From UBA2357 sp046295975 (GTDB taxonomy: Bacteria > Pseudomonadota > Gammaproteobacteria > Burkholderiales > Rhodocyclaceae), in contig JBKBMG010000008.1 of assembly GCA_046295975.1 (NCBI GenBank), positions 1 through 64,000 on the forward strand: a stretch of 64,000 bases of DNA, given 5' to 3'. Below, in pieces: positions 1-7,124 of this stretch. A model generated the notes under the pieces. The model did no database searches. It saw only the letters and a list, made by a program, of their open reading frames with translations, and was not told the DNA's origin. Position 1 is the stretch's first letter. Each line of letters starts with the position of its first letter. The translations under genes and the position numbers were made by a program.

Positions 1-207
1 CTGATGCAGTTCATGACGCAACGCCTCAACCCACAACCGATAGACTCTGGGTAACCTCCACAGCCCGTACCAAATTAAATCCCCACATACTTCAACCTGA
101 TTTTGAAATGAGAACTGCTGTAGAGAGCGCCTCGGTGACGCCTAGCCCCAGGGAATTTGGTATTATGCAAGGTTGTTAGACTGCGCATAATCTATCAGGG
201 AGGTCAT

Positions 208-426
208 ATGCAATCGTTTCGTGGAGGGTGGTTGGCAGATATGCTCGCAGAAAAGAATATTGCGGCTGATCAGCGTCGGCGGTTAGTTGCGGTATCGGCT
301 GCACTGGATATGGTTGCAGTTGCGGTTGGGACACAAGGAACCAGTCATCGCCTGAGTGAAGAGATGCAGAACCTCGATAAGTATGTCAAGATCATCGAAA
401 CGGCGATTCAAGCTGAGAAAAGATAG
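208..426 (+). CDS. Small hypothetical protein, probable cassette ORF
   Basis: This 72-residue soluble protein is not recognised. I chose the ATG at 208 because a good Shine-Dalgarno (GGGAGG, ending 5 bases upstream) precedes it; an in-frame start 51 bases earlier has none. A GTTAGAC motif (175-181) that fits the attC/attI crossover consensus GTTRRRY lies just upstream, as expected for the first bases of an integron cassette. The protein is rich in Ala, Val and Glu, with a helical C-terminal half. A transposase remnant on the other strand abuts its stop, so any attC that followed it seems lost. The coding call rests on the ribosome site and ordinary amino-acid composition. Confidence 0.5.
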   Translation: MQSFRGGWLADMLAEKNIAADQRRRLVAVSAALDMVAVAVGTQGTSHRLSEEMQNLDKYVKIIETAIQAEKR

Positions 427-599
427 GACGCATGTTTCCATGCGCGACTGCGCACGGCGGCAGCGTGGCGTTAAGTTCGTCTAAGGTCTCGCGCGGGGGA
501 ACGGCCGAGCGCACGAGTTCGGTGCAGCCCCCCTTCATTCAAATAAAGCACGGTGAAGACACACTTGGCGAGTTCGATCCCGACGGTCACAGTCTCCAT
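423..599 (-). pseudogene. IS110/IS1111-family transposase, N-terminal fragment, frameshifted
   Basis: Read leftward from an ATG at 599, the strand encodes METVTVGIELAKCVFTV, which matches the start of IS110-family transposases (consensus GIDLAK with the first acidic catalytic residue; here D is replaced by E). After about 22 codons the frame shifts. The next frame continues with family-like sequence (RETLDELNATLPPC), then shifts again to METC, matching the family PPC-hhxMEAC segment. The rest of the transposase is absent. IS1111 members are known to target integron attC sites, which fits the setting. Assignment is from motif recall, not a search. Confidence 0.6.
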
Positions 600-848
600 G
601 GACTTCGGGTTTCAGGCAGTTTGACGAGACATCGTACTTCCCATCGCGGTACTCGCGCACCGGTTTCCGAGATGCGGTTAGGCCAGGATCGAGGAAGTCC
701 CCCTCGTTCGTTAGGACTACATCATGGAACGCCGCTATCGAAAGGGGATGCACGCCTACTGGTCGCGAGCCGATCAGAGCCAGTTCACGTCTAAGCAGCA
801 CTTTGCAAAGACTCTTCGGACAGCGCGGTCTACGCCCACTCACCCAAT

Positions 849-977
849 TCAAGCGGAGCCGCTTTCCCGGACAACTTTGGTGTCGTCAACTGGGACTCGC
901 ATGTCCCAACGTGACTGTCCGATGCCATCCCTACCGCAACCGACGAGGTTGGCGAGGCGCAGTATGACGAAGAGCAT
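849..977 (-). CDS. Tiny hypothetical ORF downstream of attC-like site
   Basis: A 42-residue ORF starts at an ATG preceded at 5 bases by GAGG. It lies directly after the GTTAGGC end of the attC-like site at 999-1065, in the same orientation, as the next cassette's gene would. It has a short hydrophobic start (MLFVILRLANLVG) followed by a polar tail. No family is recognised. Its downstream flank (600-848) holds no clear gene, and two GCCTAAC/TCCTAAC-like motifs read on the minus strand may be attC debris. Expression is doubtful. Confidence 0.3.
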   Translation of the reverse strand: MLFVILRLANLVGCGRDGIGQSRWDMRVPVDDTKVVRESGSA

Positions 978-998
978 GTTTACCTCGTACGGCTGCGG

Positions 999-1065
999 GC
1001 CTAACGAATGACTATGGTCATGTCGGGGGCGGGAAGCGAGCCACGACATGAACCGATTGTTGAGC
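999..1065 (-). repeat. attC-like integron recombination site
   Basis: Read on the minus strand, this 67-bp segment starts with GCTCAAC (fits R'' RYYYAAC) and ends with GTTAGGC (exact R' GTTRRRY consensus). Just inside the R'' box is AATCGGTTCATGTCG, resembling the conserved arm of classical attC sites. An inner perfect 7-bp inverted repeat (1019-1025 with 1044-1050, CATGTCG/CGACATG) supplies the hairpin. The stop of the minus-strand gene 1018-1371 falls inside it, as is usual for cassette ORFs. Box match, arm spacing, length and gene position all agree; a structure fold would confirm it. Confidence 0.65.
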
Positions 1066-1371
1066 ATGCATGATGAGGGCCCGGGCTCGAACGCGATCTG
1101 CTGCTGTCGCGTGCTGCTTGATGTCGAGTATGTTGCCATCCCATGCTTCGATCGGGTTCTGGAAGCGATGTGCTGGGAGTGCGACACGCAGCGCGTATCC
1201 GAAGACGCGCATCCCCACGCCGTCCCACGCGAAGGGGCGGGGCTTGCCCTCGCCCAAGATGCTTCGCTCTATTCTCCGCATTGAAAAGAAGCTGAAGACG
1301 AACCAGGCCATCCAGCCAACGATGAGGACGCCGACGAACAACGCCGAGTACAAATGTTCGAATTCAGTCAT
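1018..1371 (-). CDS. Small membrane protein of an integron-like cassette
   Basis: This 117-residue protein has one clear N-terminal membrane segment (about residues 8-30, SALFVGVLIVGWMAWFVFSF) followed by a basic stretch and a soluble tail, so it is probably a bitopic inner-membrane protein. No family is recognised. The ribosome site is weak, which is common in gene cassettes. The stop codon lies within the attC-like site at 999-1065, making gene plus site one cassette read leftward. No function can be assigned. Confidence 0.6.
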   Translation of the reverse strand: MTEFEHLYSALFVGVLIVGWMAWFVFSFFSMRRIERSILGEGKPRPFAWDGVGMRVFGYALRVALPAHRFQNPIEAWDGNILDIKQHATAADRVRARALIMHAQQSVHVVARFPPPT

Positions 1372-1629
1372 CTCGTTTCAGTGCGGCGGTCCGGAGACGG
1401 TCGATGTGGCCGCATTGGTGAGTCGGCCGCGACGACCAGCCGAATGCCAACGGTGGTTGCACCGGTCCGGACGCGTGTTGTGATACTCAACCAGAGGTGG
1501 CGCAGCCAAATTCCTTCGTGGAGCATGACCATGCCTTCGTAGATGAAATGGCATGGTGCAAGCACAGGGTATACCAGAAAAATTCATGAGGTTACTCGGG
1601 GCGCGCGTCAGGTGGCCTGTCTATGATAA
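1372..1629. other. Intergenic, no gene seen
   Basis: Only short overlapping frames with unlikely composition occur here. The stretch separates the leftward cassette gene from the group II intron remnant, and may contain more of the decayed intron, but no further maturase-like sequence could be read in any frame. Confidence 0.5.
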
Positions 1630-1791
1630 TTGCGTTGTGTGGAATGGGGTCGCGTCAGTGTTCGCGAGCTGTGGAACACCAGCAAATCTGCCCGCCACGG
1701 GCCTTGGCGCATCAGCAGGACGGCAGTGTTGACGCTGGCATTGCCGCCACGTACCTTCGCCATCATGGGGCTGTCTGAGTTGGCAGCGTGA
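1630..1791 (+). pseudogene. Group II intron maturase, C-terminal fragment
   Basis: An open frame without a start ends at the TGA at 1789-1791. It reads SVRELWNTS, then RHGPWRISRTAVLTLALP and a final IMGLSELAA. This pattern (a G-PW/YW-h-S/A-T motif, then an ALPxxYF-like and short Gly-Leu tail) resembles the domain X/C-terminal tail of bacterial group II intron reverse transcriptase-maturases. The catalytic RT region is missing upstream. The intron's own domain V begins 20 bases after the stop, which strongly supports the reading. Confidence 0.55.
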
Positions 1792-1811
1792 GATGAACCA
1801 CTATTCGTTTA

Positions 1812-1883
1812 ACCGCCAGATGCGTGATCCGTACGTCCGGTGGTGTGGGAGGGAGGCGCCGTGACGCGGCTTCCTGTCCCGAT
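1812..1883 (+). mobile_element. Group IIC-like intron 3' end (domains V and VI)
   Basis: Bases 1812-1844 fold as a domain V: ACCGCC pairs with GGTGGT, an AG-A/TCC extension follows, then a two-base CG bulge, then a TGCG/CGTA helix capped by TGATC. The downstream hairpin 1847-1880 (GGGA..GGAGGC with GCTTCC..TCCC) fits domain VI, and the terminal CCCGAT resembles the 3' ends of bacterial class C introns. Class C introns are known to insert at attC sites or terminators. Only the 3' end survives, so it should be immobile. Confidence 0.65.
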
Positions 1884-1906
1884 CAGGCCTCATAAGAGCT
1901 TTCGCC

Positions 1907-2257
1907 ATGGATCCGACAGACAACCAAGATGATCCGCCGCTTGATGCCGAGGGCTTGGAGGCAGTAGCGGCCCTTAATCAGGACGATCTTGCGGCCATTG
2001 ACCGGGCGCTTCTCGCCGCTAGCCATTCAAGCTGGCGCAAGGTCGCCTTTGTCGTGGGTACGGCCATGGATGCGTACCCGGACCTATACCATGAGGTTCC
2101 GGATGTCTTTTATGGGCAGCGGGTCCGGGCTCTGGTGTCAGCCGGCCAGTTGGAGGCACAAGGCAACTTGCACCGCATGCGTTTCAGTGAGATTCGCCTG
2201 TCACCATCGCGGCCCGAGCCACGGGTAGGCTCAACTCATTCGTTACGTGAAGCATGA
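1907..2257 (+). CDS. DUF3658-like small protein
   Basis: This 116-residue soluble protein carries a helical pattern around residues 20-95 (LNQDDLAAIDRALL, then WRKVAFVVGTAM, then VPDVFYGQRVRALV and GQLEAQG). It matches the DUF3658 domain, a winged-helix-like module of unknown function. The ATG follows the intron 3' end by 24 bases, so transcription may depend on an upstream promoter. A GCTCAAC box (2229-2235) near its 3' end looks like the first half of an attC, but no matching second half is present. The family call is from motif memory. Confidence 0.6.
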   Translation: MDPTDNQDDPPLDAEGLEAVAALNQDDLAAIDRALLAASHSSWRKVAFVVGTAMDAYPDLYHEVPDVFYGQRVRALVSAGQLEAQGNLHRMRFSEIRLSPSRPEPRVGSTHSLREA

Positions 2258-2784
2258 AGGTTCTTCGTGGCCTTACGTCGAAAGCCGCTGCCGGAAGGTA
2301 TTTCCCGCTTTCCTATCCTGAAGTGAAGAAAGCGCTAGATTTGCATGCGACCGACTCGCTGCCTTCAGAGTTGACAGTCGAGTTGAGAAATACGACTGGA
2401 CCGACAGAGCATGGACATCTCCTGCTTGAGTATGAGCGCGGTTTTTCGCTTATCGTCTTCTCTGTACCGGATGAGGTGCCGGCGTCGTCTGCTTCGATGA
2501 CTACGCGAAGCGCGCTCAGAGACATCTTTCGCCTTCCTGCGCTAGAAACTTCGTCTCGCCTCAAAGGCTGTCGTCGCTTGTACCGAGCCTACTCGGGGGA
2601 CTTCTGCGTTCCGGTTCTTACCGAGGTGTTCCGAACGTACGCTGTTGGGAAGTATCGCGGGAGCGAGAGCCTGGCTACGGCAAGCAAGGTCAAGCTCACT
2701 GGAGAGAGCGAACGTCGAGTCTCTGTGTTGGCTTCACCGAACGACTCGTCGTCCTTGCCGACGCCGCTTCGCGGCTTGGCTTAA
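2254..2784 (+). CDS. Hypothetical cassette ORF ending inside attC-like site
   Basis: This 176-residue ORF overlaps the previous stop by ATGA, and its own TAA lies in the attC-like site at 2736-2798, the arrangement typical of cassette genes. No signal peptide, membrane segment or known motif is visible. The central part (LLLEYERGFSLIVFSVPDE) looks like globular protein, while the Ser/Arg-rich ends do not. Base composition is lower in GC than the chromosome to the right. It may be a real cassette gene whose true start lies further in. Confidence 0.35.
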   Translation: MKVLRGLTSKAAAGRYFPLSYPEVKKALDLHATDSLPSELTVELRNTTGPTEHGHLLLEYERGFSLIVFSVPDEVPASSASMTTRSALRDIFRLPALETSSRLKGCRRLYRAYSGDFCVPVLTEVFRTYAVGKYRGSESLATASKVKLTGESERRVSVLASPNDSSSLPTPLRGLA

Positions 2785-2798
2785 CTCAGGTGTTTAGC
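2736..2798 (+). repeat. attC-like integron recombination site, degenerate
   Basis: The segment contains GCCGACGCCGCTTCGCGGC followed by TTGGCTTAACTCAGG and GTTTAGC. This parallels the classical aadA-type attC, whose core is GCCGACGCCGCTTCGCGGC and right arm GGCTTAACTCA. The outer boxes are imperfect (ACCGAAC at 2736-2742, GTTTAGC at 2792-2798, against RYYYAAC and GTTRRRY), so recombination activity may be reduced. It lies in the opposite orientation to the site at 999-1065, implying rearrangement of the array. Confidence 0.6.
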
Positions 2799-2960
2799 CG
2801 CTATGCGAACGCTGCGCGTTGATCATGATCTTGGGAGTAAATCGTCGGTTGGCGCGTCCTGGGAATAGAGCATGCCTTCGAGAGAGCGTGCTGGAAGCCC
2901 CTGTTTTCATTACGAACGCCTTCCTCTGCGGCCGGGGGAAGGGACGTTCAGAAGGTACGC

Positions 2961-3257
2961 ATGGAGCGGTCCATGCTAATTAGTTACTTGGCGATGATGG
3001 TGTGTGTACTGTGCTTCGTGGGCGGAGTCATCAGTTGGTGTTTTGCCGCTTACTACATGTTCAAGACTATGCGGGGCTACCGTCCCGAGCGGAGGTGGGG
3101 CCAGTACCTACCGCTGTCGCTTGCCATGCCATGGTTTTTTACCGACGAAGGCAATGTGTATCGAGGCAGGCTGCTTCGTGCCTGCGCCGTTTTCCTTCTC
3201 TTCGTGGCCGTCGGCGCGATGATCGGAGTCGGTGCGGAGGTCGCCTTCCGGCCATGA
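2961..3257 (+). CDS. Small two-helix membrane protein
   Basis: This 98-residue protein has two hydrophobic segments, at about residues 6-32 and 72-93, joined by a basic loop (MRGYRPERRWGQY). Both ends therefore probably lie on the same side of the inner membrane. No family is recognised. It is the last small orphan gene before the RND-pump fragment and resembles cassette genes in size and isolation. No attC could be seen after it. Confidence 0.55.
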   Translation: MERSMLISYLAMMVCVLCFVGGVISWCFAAYYMFKTMRGYRPERRWGQYLPLSLAMPWFFTDEGNVYRGRLLRACAVFLLFVAVGAMIGVGAEVAFRP

Positions 3258-3272
3258 TGACGATACGCTTGG

Positions 3273-3475
3273 TTACCTCGGCGTGGCGCGCTGAACGAGG
3301 TCGTCCACCACTTCCGGCACGGGGATCACCCACAGACTCGCGAAGGTGGAGGTGATGAGGCCGCCGATCACGAAGATGGCCGTTGGTGCGAAAGCTCCGA
3401 TCGGCTCCGATGCCCAGGGCGATGGGCAGCTTCCCGGCGCCCATCGCCAGGGTGGTTTGCGTTGCGCGATGCACG
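3273..3475 (-). pseudogene. RND efflux transporter (AcrB/CzcA family), C-terminal remnant
   Basis: Read leftward, one frame gives TTLAMGAGKLPIALGIGAD and, after a frameshift, IFVIGGLITSTFASLWVIP then a polar tail and stop. This is the conserved end of inner-membrane RND pumps (consensus TTLAMGAGMLPIALG..GA..., then AIAVIGGLITST and LLVVPV). The remaining ~1000 residues are absent. It is a dead fragment, and marks the seam between the cassette-like zone and ordinary chromosome. Confidence 0.7.
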
Positions 3476-3483
3476 GCGGTGAC

Positions 3484-4158
3484 ATGGGCATCAGCGAATT
3501 TGATCGCAATGGTTATTGCGTAAGCTCACCGTTGTTCAGTGAGCGCGCGTGCGAGGCGCTTGGGGAAAAGCTCGCCTCGGTCGCGCTTTCCATGGCGGGT
3601 AGCCGTTCGCTGCTTGAGGAGGCGTGGTGTGCGTCGCTCGCCCACGAGTTGAGGGGCCATCCGTTGTTGGTTGAGCTGTTGCCGCCCGATTTCGTGGCGG
3701 TTCAGTGCACGTTCTTCGAGAAATCGGTCGATCGAAACTGGCTGGTCTCGCTGCATCAGGATTTGAGTATCCCGGTCCGGCGGCGCTTGGATCACCCTGC
3801 GCTGACGGGCTGGTCCGAAAAACAAGGCACGTTCTTTGTGCAGCCTCCGGCGGCGGTTCTGGAGAAGCTGGTGGCGGTTCGGCTGCATGTGGATGCGTGT
3901 GGGCCTGGTGACGGTCCGCTCAAGGTCGTTCCGGGTTCTCACGTCCATGGCCGTATCAACGGCGAGGCGGCCCGTTTGCTGCGCGCCACCCACGGTGAGG
4001 TGGTCTGCCCCGTAGCGCGGGGCGGGGTGATGCTCATGCGGCCGCTGCTGCTACACGCGTCGTCCAAGGCCAGCGGCCTGAGCAGGCGCCGCGTCCTGCA
4101 TTTCCTCTTTGCGCCGAGGCCATTGCCGTTCGGGCTGCAGTGGCGCGACACGGTTTGA
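3484..4158 (+). CDS. Phytanoyl-CoA dioxygenase (PhyH) family protein
   Basis: This is a 224-residue Fe(II)/2-oxoglutarate oxygenase-like protein. The metal triad is visible as H91-x-D93 (in SLHQDLS) and H191 (in LLLHASS). An Arg-rich strand (RRRVLHFLF, ~201) could bind 2-oxoglutarate. A PGSHxHGR motif at ~150-157 is typical of the family. I chose the ATG at 3484, which has GGCGGT upstream; an ATG 15 bases earlier is possible, and frames further upstream only run antisense through the RND remnant. The substrate is unknown. It stands alone on the plus strand, 149 bases before the CBS gene. Confidence 0.75.
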   Translation: MGISEFDRNGYCVSSPLFSERACEALGEKLASVALSMAGSRSLLEEAWCASLAHELRGHPLLVELLPPDFVAVQCTFFEKSVDRNWLVSLHQDLSIPVRRRLDHPALTGWSEKQGTFFVQPPAAVLEKLVAVRLHVDACGPGDGPLKVVPGSHVHGRINGEAARLLRATHGEVVCPVARGGVMLMRPLLLHASSKASGLSRRRVLHFLFAPRPLPFGLQWRDTV

Positions 4159-4307
4159 CATCGGGCGTGCCGTGGCGACCGGGACGGGCGGCTCGGCGCG
4201 TGCCGCCACGCCTCCGGGTTGTGCGACGGGCCTTGCATTTCGACGGCAGGGAAACTACCAAGAAGCATGGGCGGCCTCTTTGGGCTGCCGGAATGGAGGA
4301 GCAGCGC

Positions 4308-4742
4308 ATGCCGCATCGTCCGATCAAGGAAGTGCTGCCGGGTCATCCCTATGTGTGCGTGCCGGCCGACACGTCGGTACGCGAGGTGACGCGGTTGATG
4401 CGCGGTGCTCGCCAGAGCGGCGCGCTGGTGTCGGTGGATGGGCGGTTGGCGGGTATCTTCACCGAGCGCGACGCGACCTTCCGGGTGCTGGCGGAGGGGC
4501 TGGACCCGGAGGCTACGCCGGTGGGCGAGGTTTGCACTCGCGACCCGGTGACGATCACCGACGACAAGCCGTTCGGTCACGCGCTGCACATGATGTACGA
4601 AGGCGACTTTCGCCACGTGCCGGTGGTTGATGCCGATGGTCACCCGATTGGCATCGTAACCGCGCATGACGCGCTGGGGCTGGACGCGCTGGCGTTTGGC
4701 GACGAACTGGTGCGGCGCGAGGAGATCACGGTCATTCTGTGA
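4308..4742 (+). CDS. CBS-domain pair protein
   Basis: This 144-residue protein consists of two CBS motifs, about residues 8-62 (PYVCVPADTSVREVTRLM ... GIFTERD) and 75-130 (PVTITDDKPFGHALHMM ... GIVTAHDAL). Such stand-alone CBS pairs bind adenine nucleotides and act as regulatory modules, usually cytoplasmic. The ATG at 4308 has a strong GGAGGA site 7 bases upstream, so the longer frame open from 4140 is not used. A partner enzyme is not evident from the neighbours. Confidence 0.85.
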   Translation: MPHRPIKEVLPGHPYVCVPADTSVREVTRLMRGARQSGALVSVDGRLAGIFTERDATFRVLAEGLDPEATPVGEVCTRDPVTITDDKPFGHALHMMYEGDFRHVPVVDADGHPIGIVTAHDALGLDALAFGDELVRREEITVIL

Positions 4743-4842
4743 GCGACCGTCAGGGTTTTTCACCCGGCTCGGGGTGCGTGCGTGGGCGGGGGGTGTCGCG
4801 ACGTGAGAAAATCGCGGTTTCGTTTTCCTCCCGCCCCTCCGC

Positions 4843-5886
4843 ATGCGTACAACCCAACAACACACTATTTCCGAACTCATCATCCACCGCCTCGACAAGG
4901 CGCCCGAAAGGCCCGCCAGCGTGGAGTTGCGCGCCACCGCATGCCGTGTCGATGACGCCGCGATCCGTATGATCGAGCGCCTGTGCAGTCTGTATGCCGA
5001 CCGCACGAGCAAGGGCTTCGGCCGTTTCGAGGAAGACGAAGCAACCTACCCCATGCCCGAACTGGTTCGCGAGTACGTGCGCGAGCGCAGCCTGGACCTG
5101 GCCGCGGCCTCGCAGCGGATGATGGAGACGCTGCAGGCCTGCGCCGACGAGGCGGAACTGGAGTCAGGCGGCTTCATGGTGATCGCGCGGATTCTGGAAG
5201 GTGAGGTGGATACCCTGTGGTTTGCGCTGGTCGGGCAGGCGCTGGGCAGTACGGTCAGCGCGGCGCTGGAGGTGGTGGACTGCCCGCATGTGGATTTCTC
5301 CACCCTGCATGCGGCCGGGCGTATCGACCTGAGCGGTTGGGCGCGCGGCGACGAGCGCTACATCGGTTTTCTGAAGGGGCGCGGTGACGCCGCCTGGTTC
5401 CGTCGTTTTCTCGGCTGCAGCGACGTGGTGGTGGCATTGAAGGAGACCAAGCGGCTGGTGCAGGCGCTGAACGACTTCGTCGAAACCGAGAAACTGGAGG
5501 CGCCGCAGCGCGACGCCTTGTTCGAGCGCGCCCATGTGTATCTCGATGAATTGGGCGAGGCCGGCGAACCGCTGGCACTGGATGAGATTGCGCGCGAGGT
5601 ATGGCCCGAGCAGGCGGAACGGCTGGATGCTGCCTTGCAGCAGCAGGCGGTGCCGCTGGCGGACGGCTTCGTTCCCGCCCGCCGTGCCCTCAAGCCGCTG
5701 GTGCGCTTTTCGGCGAGCAGCGAGCAGTGGAAGCTGGAATTCGAGCGCAGCAGCCTGCGCAGCGGCGCGGTGCATTACGACCGCGCCAGCGACACGCTGG
5801 TGCTGTCCGGCCTGCCGGACTACCTGAAGAAGATGCTTACCGAGGAAGGGGGCAACGGTGGCGAGGGTGGCGCCGGAGCGGGCTGA
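4843..5886 (+). CDS. Nucleoid-associated protein NdpA/YejK family
   Basis: This 347-residue cytosolic protein matches the YejK/NdpA family in length and pattern: an early ISELIIHRLDKAP, a central GFMVIARILEGEV, and a C-terminal region ending in a Gly-rich tail. Family members associate with the nucleoid and are about 335-350 residues long. It is single-copy here, with no obvious operon partner; the convergent dehydrogenase gene stops 24 bases beyond. The Gly/Ala tail is probably a disordered extension. Confidence 0.85.
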   Translation: MRTTQQHTISELIIHRLDKAPERPASVELRATACRVDDAAIRMIERLCSLYADRTSKGFGRFEEDEATYPMPELVREYVRERSLDLAAASQRMMETLQACADEAELESGGFMVIARILEGEVDTLWFALVGQALGSTVSAALEVVDCPHVDFSTLHAAGRIDLSGWARGDERYIGFLKGRGDAAWFRRFLGCSDVVVALKETKRLVQALNDFVETEKLEAPQRDALFERAHVYLDELGEAGEPLALDEIAREVWPEQAERLDAALQQQAVPLADGFVPARRALKPLVRFSASSEQWKLEFERSSLRSGAVHYDRASDTLVLSGLPDYLKKMLTEEGGNGGEGGAGAG

Positions 5887-5910
5887 GCCATTGCCCGGCA
5901 GCAGCGGCCG

Positions 5911-6996
5911 TCAGGCCTGGGCGACCCGTTCGGCAATGGCCTTGCCCAGCTCGGTGGTGGAGGCGGTGCCGCCCATGTCAGGCGTGCGCGGCCCTGCCAC
6001 CAGCGCGTGTTCGATGGCCGACACGATGGCGTCGTGGGCGGCACGGCAATCGGCATCGCCTGCGCCGAGGAAGTCCAGCATCATTGCGCCCGACCAGATC
6101 ATGGCGATGGGGTTGGCGATGTTGCGGCCGTAGATGTCCGGCGCCGAGCCGTGCACCGGTTCGAACAGTGATGGGAAGCGGCGCTCCGGGTCGATGTTGG
6201 CCGACGGTGCGAGGCCGATGGTGCCGGTGCAGGCCGGGCCGAGATCGGACAGGATGTCGCCGAACAGGTTGGTGGCCACCACCACGTCGAAGCGCGTGGG
6301 GTCGAGCACGAAGCGTGCGCAGAGAATGTCTATGTGTTGCTTGTCCACCGCGATCTGCGGGTAGCCGGCGGCAATCGCATCCACCCGGGCGTCCCACCAG
6401 GGCATGCTGATGGCGATGCCGTTCGACTTGGTGGCGGCGGTCAGCTTCTTGCGCGGGCGTGCCTGCGCAAGCTCGAAGGCAAAGCGCAGCACACGGTCTG
6501 CGCCGGTGCGCGAGAACACCGATTGCTGCAGTACGATTTCCCGTTCGGTGTCGGCGTACATGGTGCCGCCCACCGAGCTGTATTCGCCTTCGGTGTTCTC
6601 CCGCACCACCAGGAAGTCGATGTCGCCCGGCTCGCGACCGGCCAGCGGGCAGGGCACGCCTTCGAACAGGCGCACCGGGCGCAGGTTGATGTACTGGTCG
6701 AATTCGCGCCGGAACTTCAGCAACGATCCCCACAGCGACACGTGGTCGGGCACCGTGTCGGGCCAGCCCGCCGCACCGAAGTAGATCGCATCCATGCCTT
6801 CGAGCTGGGCCTTCCAGTCGTTTGGCATCATTTGGCCGTGGGTTGCGTAGTAGTCGCAGCTGGCCCATTCGACATGGGTGAAGGACAGGCCGATGCCGAA
6901 TCGCTGGGCGGCGGCCTCAAGCACGCGCAGGCCTTCGGGCATTACTTCCTTGCCAATGCCGTCGCCGGGAATGACGGCGATCTTGAACTGCTTCAT
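5911..6996 (-). CDS. Tartrate/D-malate dehydrogenase (decarboxylating)
   Basis: This 361-residue member of the isocitrate/isopropylmalate dehydrogenase family opens with AVIPGDGIGKEV. It has FLVVRENTEGEYSSVGG (the catalytic Tyr loop), TKSNG, and a C-terminal FEPVHGSAPDI nucleotide-binding segment. The tartrate dehydrogenase/D-malate (TtuC/DmlA) subfamily fits best from RENTEGEYSS and the divergent LysR partner. The ATG at 6996 has AGGAG at 7 bases; a start 36 bases upstream lacks one. Expected role: NAD-dependent oxidation of tartrate or D-malate, feeding pyruvate or oxaloacetate metabolism. The precise substrate is inferred. Confidence 0.85.
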   Translation of the reverse strand: MKQFKIAVIPGDGIGKEVMPEGLRVLEAAAQRFGIGLSFTHVEWASCDYYATHGQMMPNDWKAQLEGMDAIYFGAAGWPDTVPDHVSLWGSLLKFRREFDQYINLRPVRLFEGVPCPLAGREPGDIDFLVVRENTEGEYSSVGGTMYADTEREIVLQQSVFSRTGADRVLRFAFELAQARPRKKLTAATKSNGIAISMPWWDARVDAIAAGYPQIAVDKQHIDILCARFVLDPTRFDVVVATNLFGDILSDLGPACTGTIGLAPSANIDPERRFPSLFEPVHGSAPDIYGRNIANPIAMIWSGAMMLDFLGAGDADCRAAHDAIVSAIEHALVAGPRTPDMGGTASTTELGKAIAERVAQA

Positions 6997-7104
6997 GGTG
7001 GGCTCCTGTTGGGGCGAGTGCCGTTGCGGCATGCCGGTGAGAGTGGGTATGGCCAGTTTAATCCGCTGTTGTTCGAATACAATGGCGCGATCGTCAATCG
7101 ACTA

Positions 7105-7119
7105 TTCACGTAGTGTGAA
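7105..7119. promoter_or_regulatory. LysR-type operator candidate
   Basis: TTCAC-N5-GTGAA is a perfect dyad with the T-N11-A form typical of LysR-type recognition sites. It sits 5 bases before the start of the LysR gene and about 110 bases from the divergent dehydrogenase start, so it could serve autorepression and activation of the dehydrogenase. Confidence 0.45.
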
Positions 7120-7124
7120 CTAGC

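Noticed and set aside
677..683. GTTAGGC as end of another attC
   Set aside because: Exact box, but no RYYYAAC partner lies 55-140 bases away in either orientation.
432..1011. Plus-strand frames (432-794, 724-1011) as genes
   Set aside because: They overlap the transposase remnant and the attC-like region, lack ribosome sites and have improbable composition.
2229..2260. Third attC at the end of the DUF3658-like gene
   Set aside because: A GCTCAAC box and TTCGTTACGTGAAGC arm are present, but no complementary arm or GTTRRRY box follows within 150 bases; at most a half site.
3346..3483. Longer N-terminus for the PhyH-like gene
   Set aside because: These codons read antisense through the RND remnant; family homology begins only near residue 1 of the shorter start, which also has the ribosome site.
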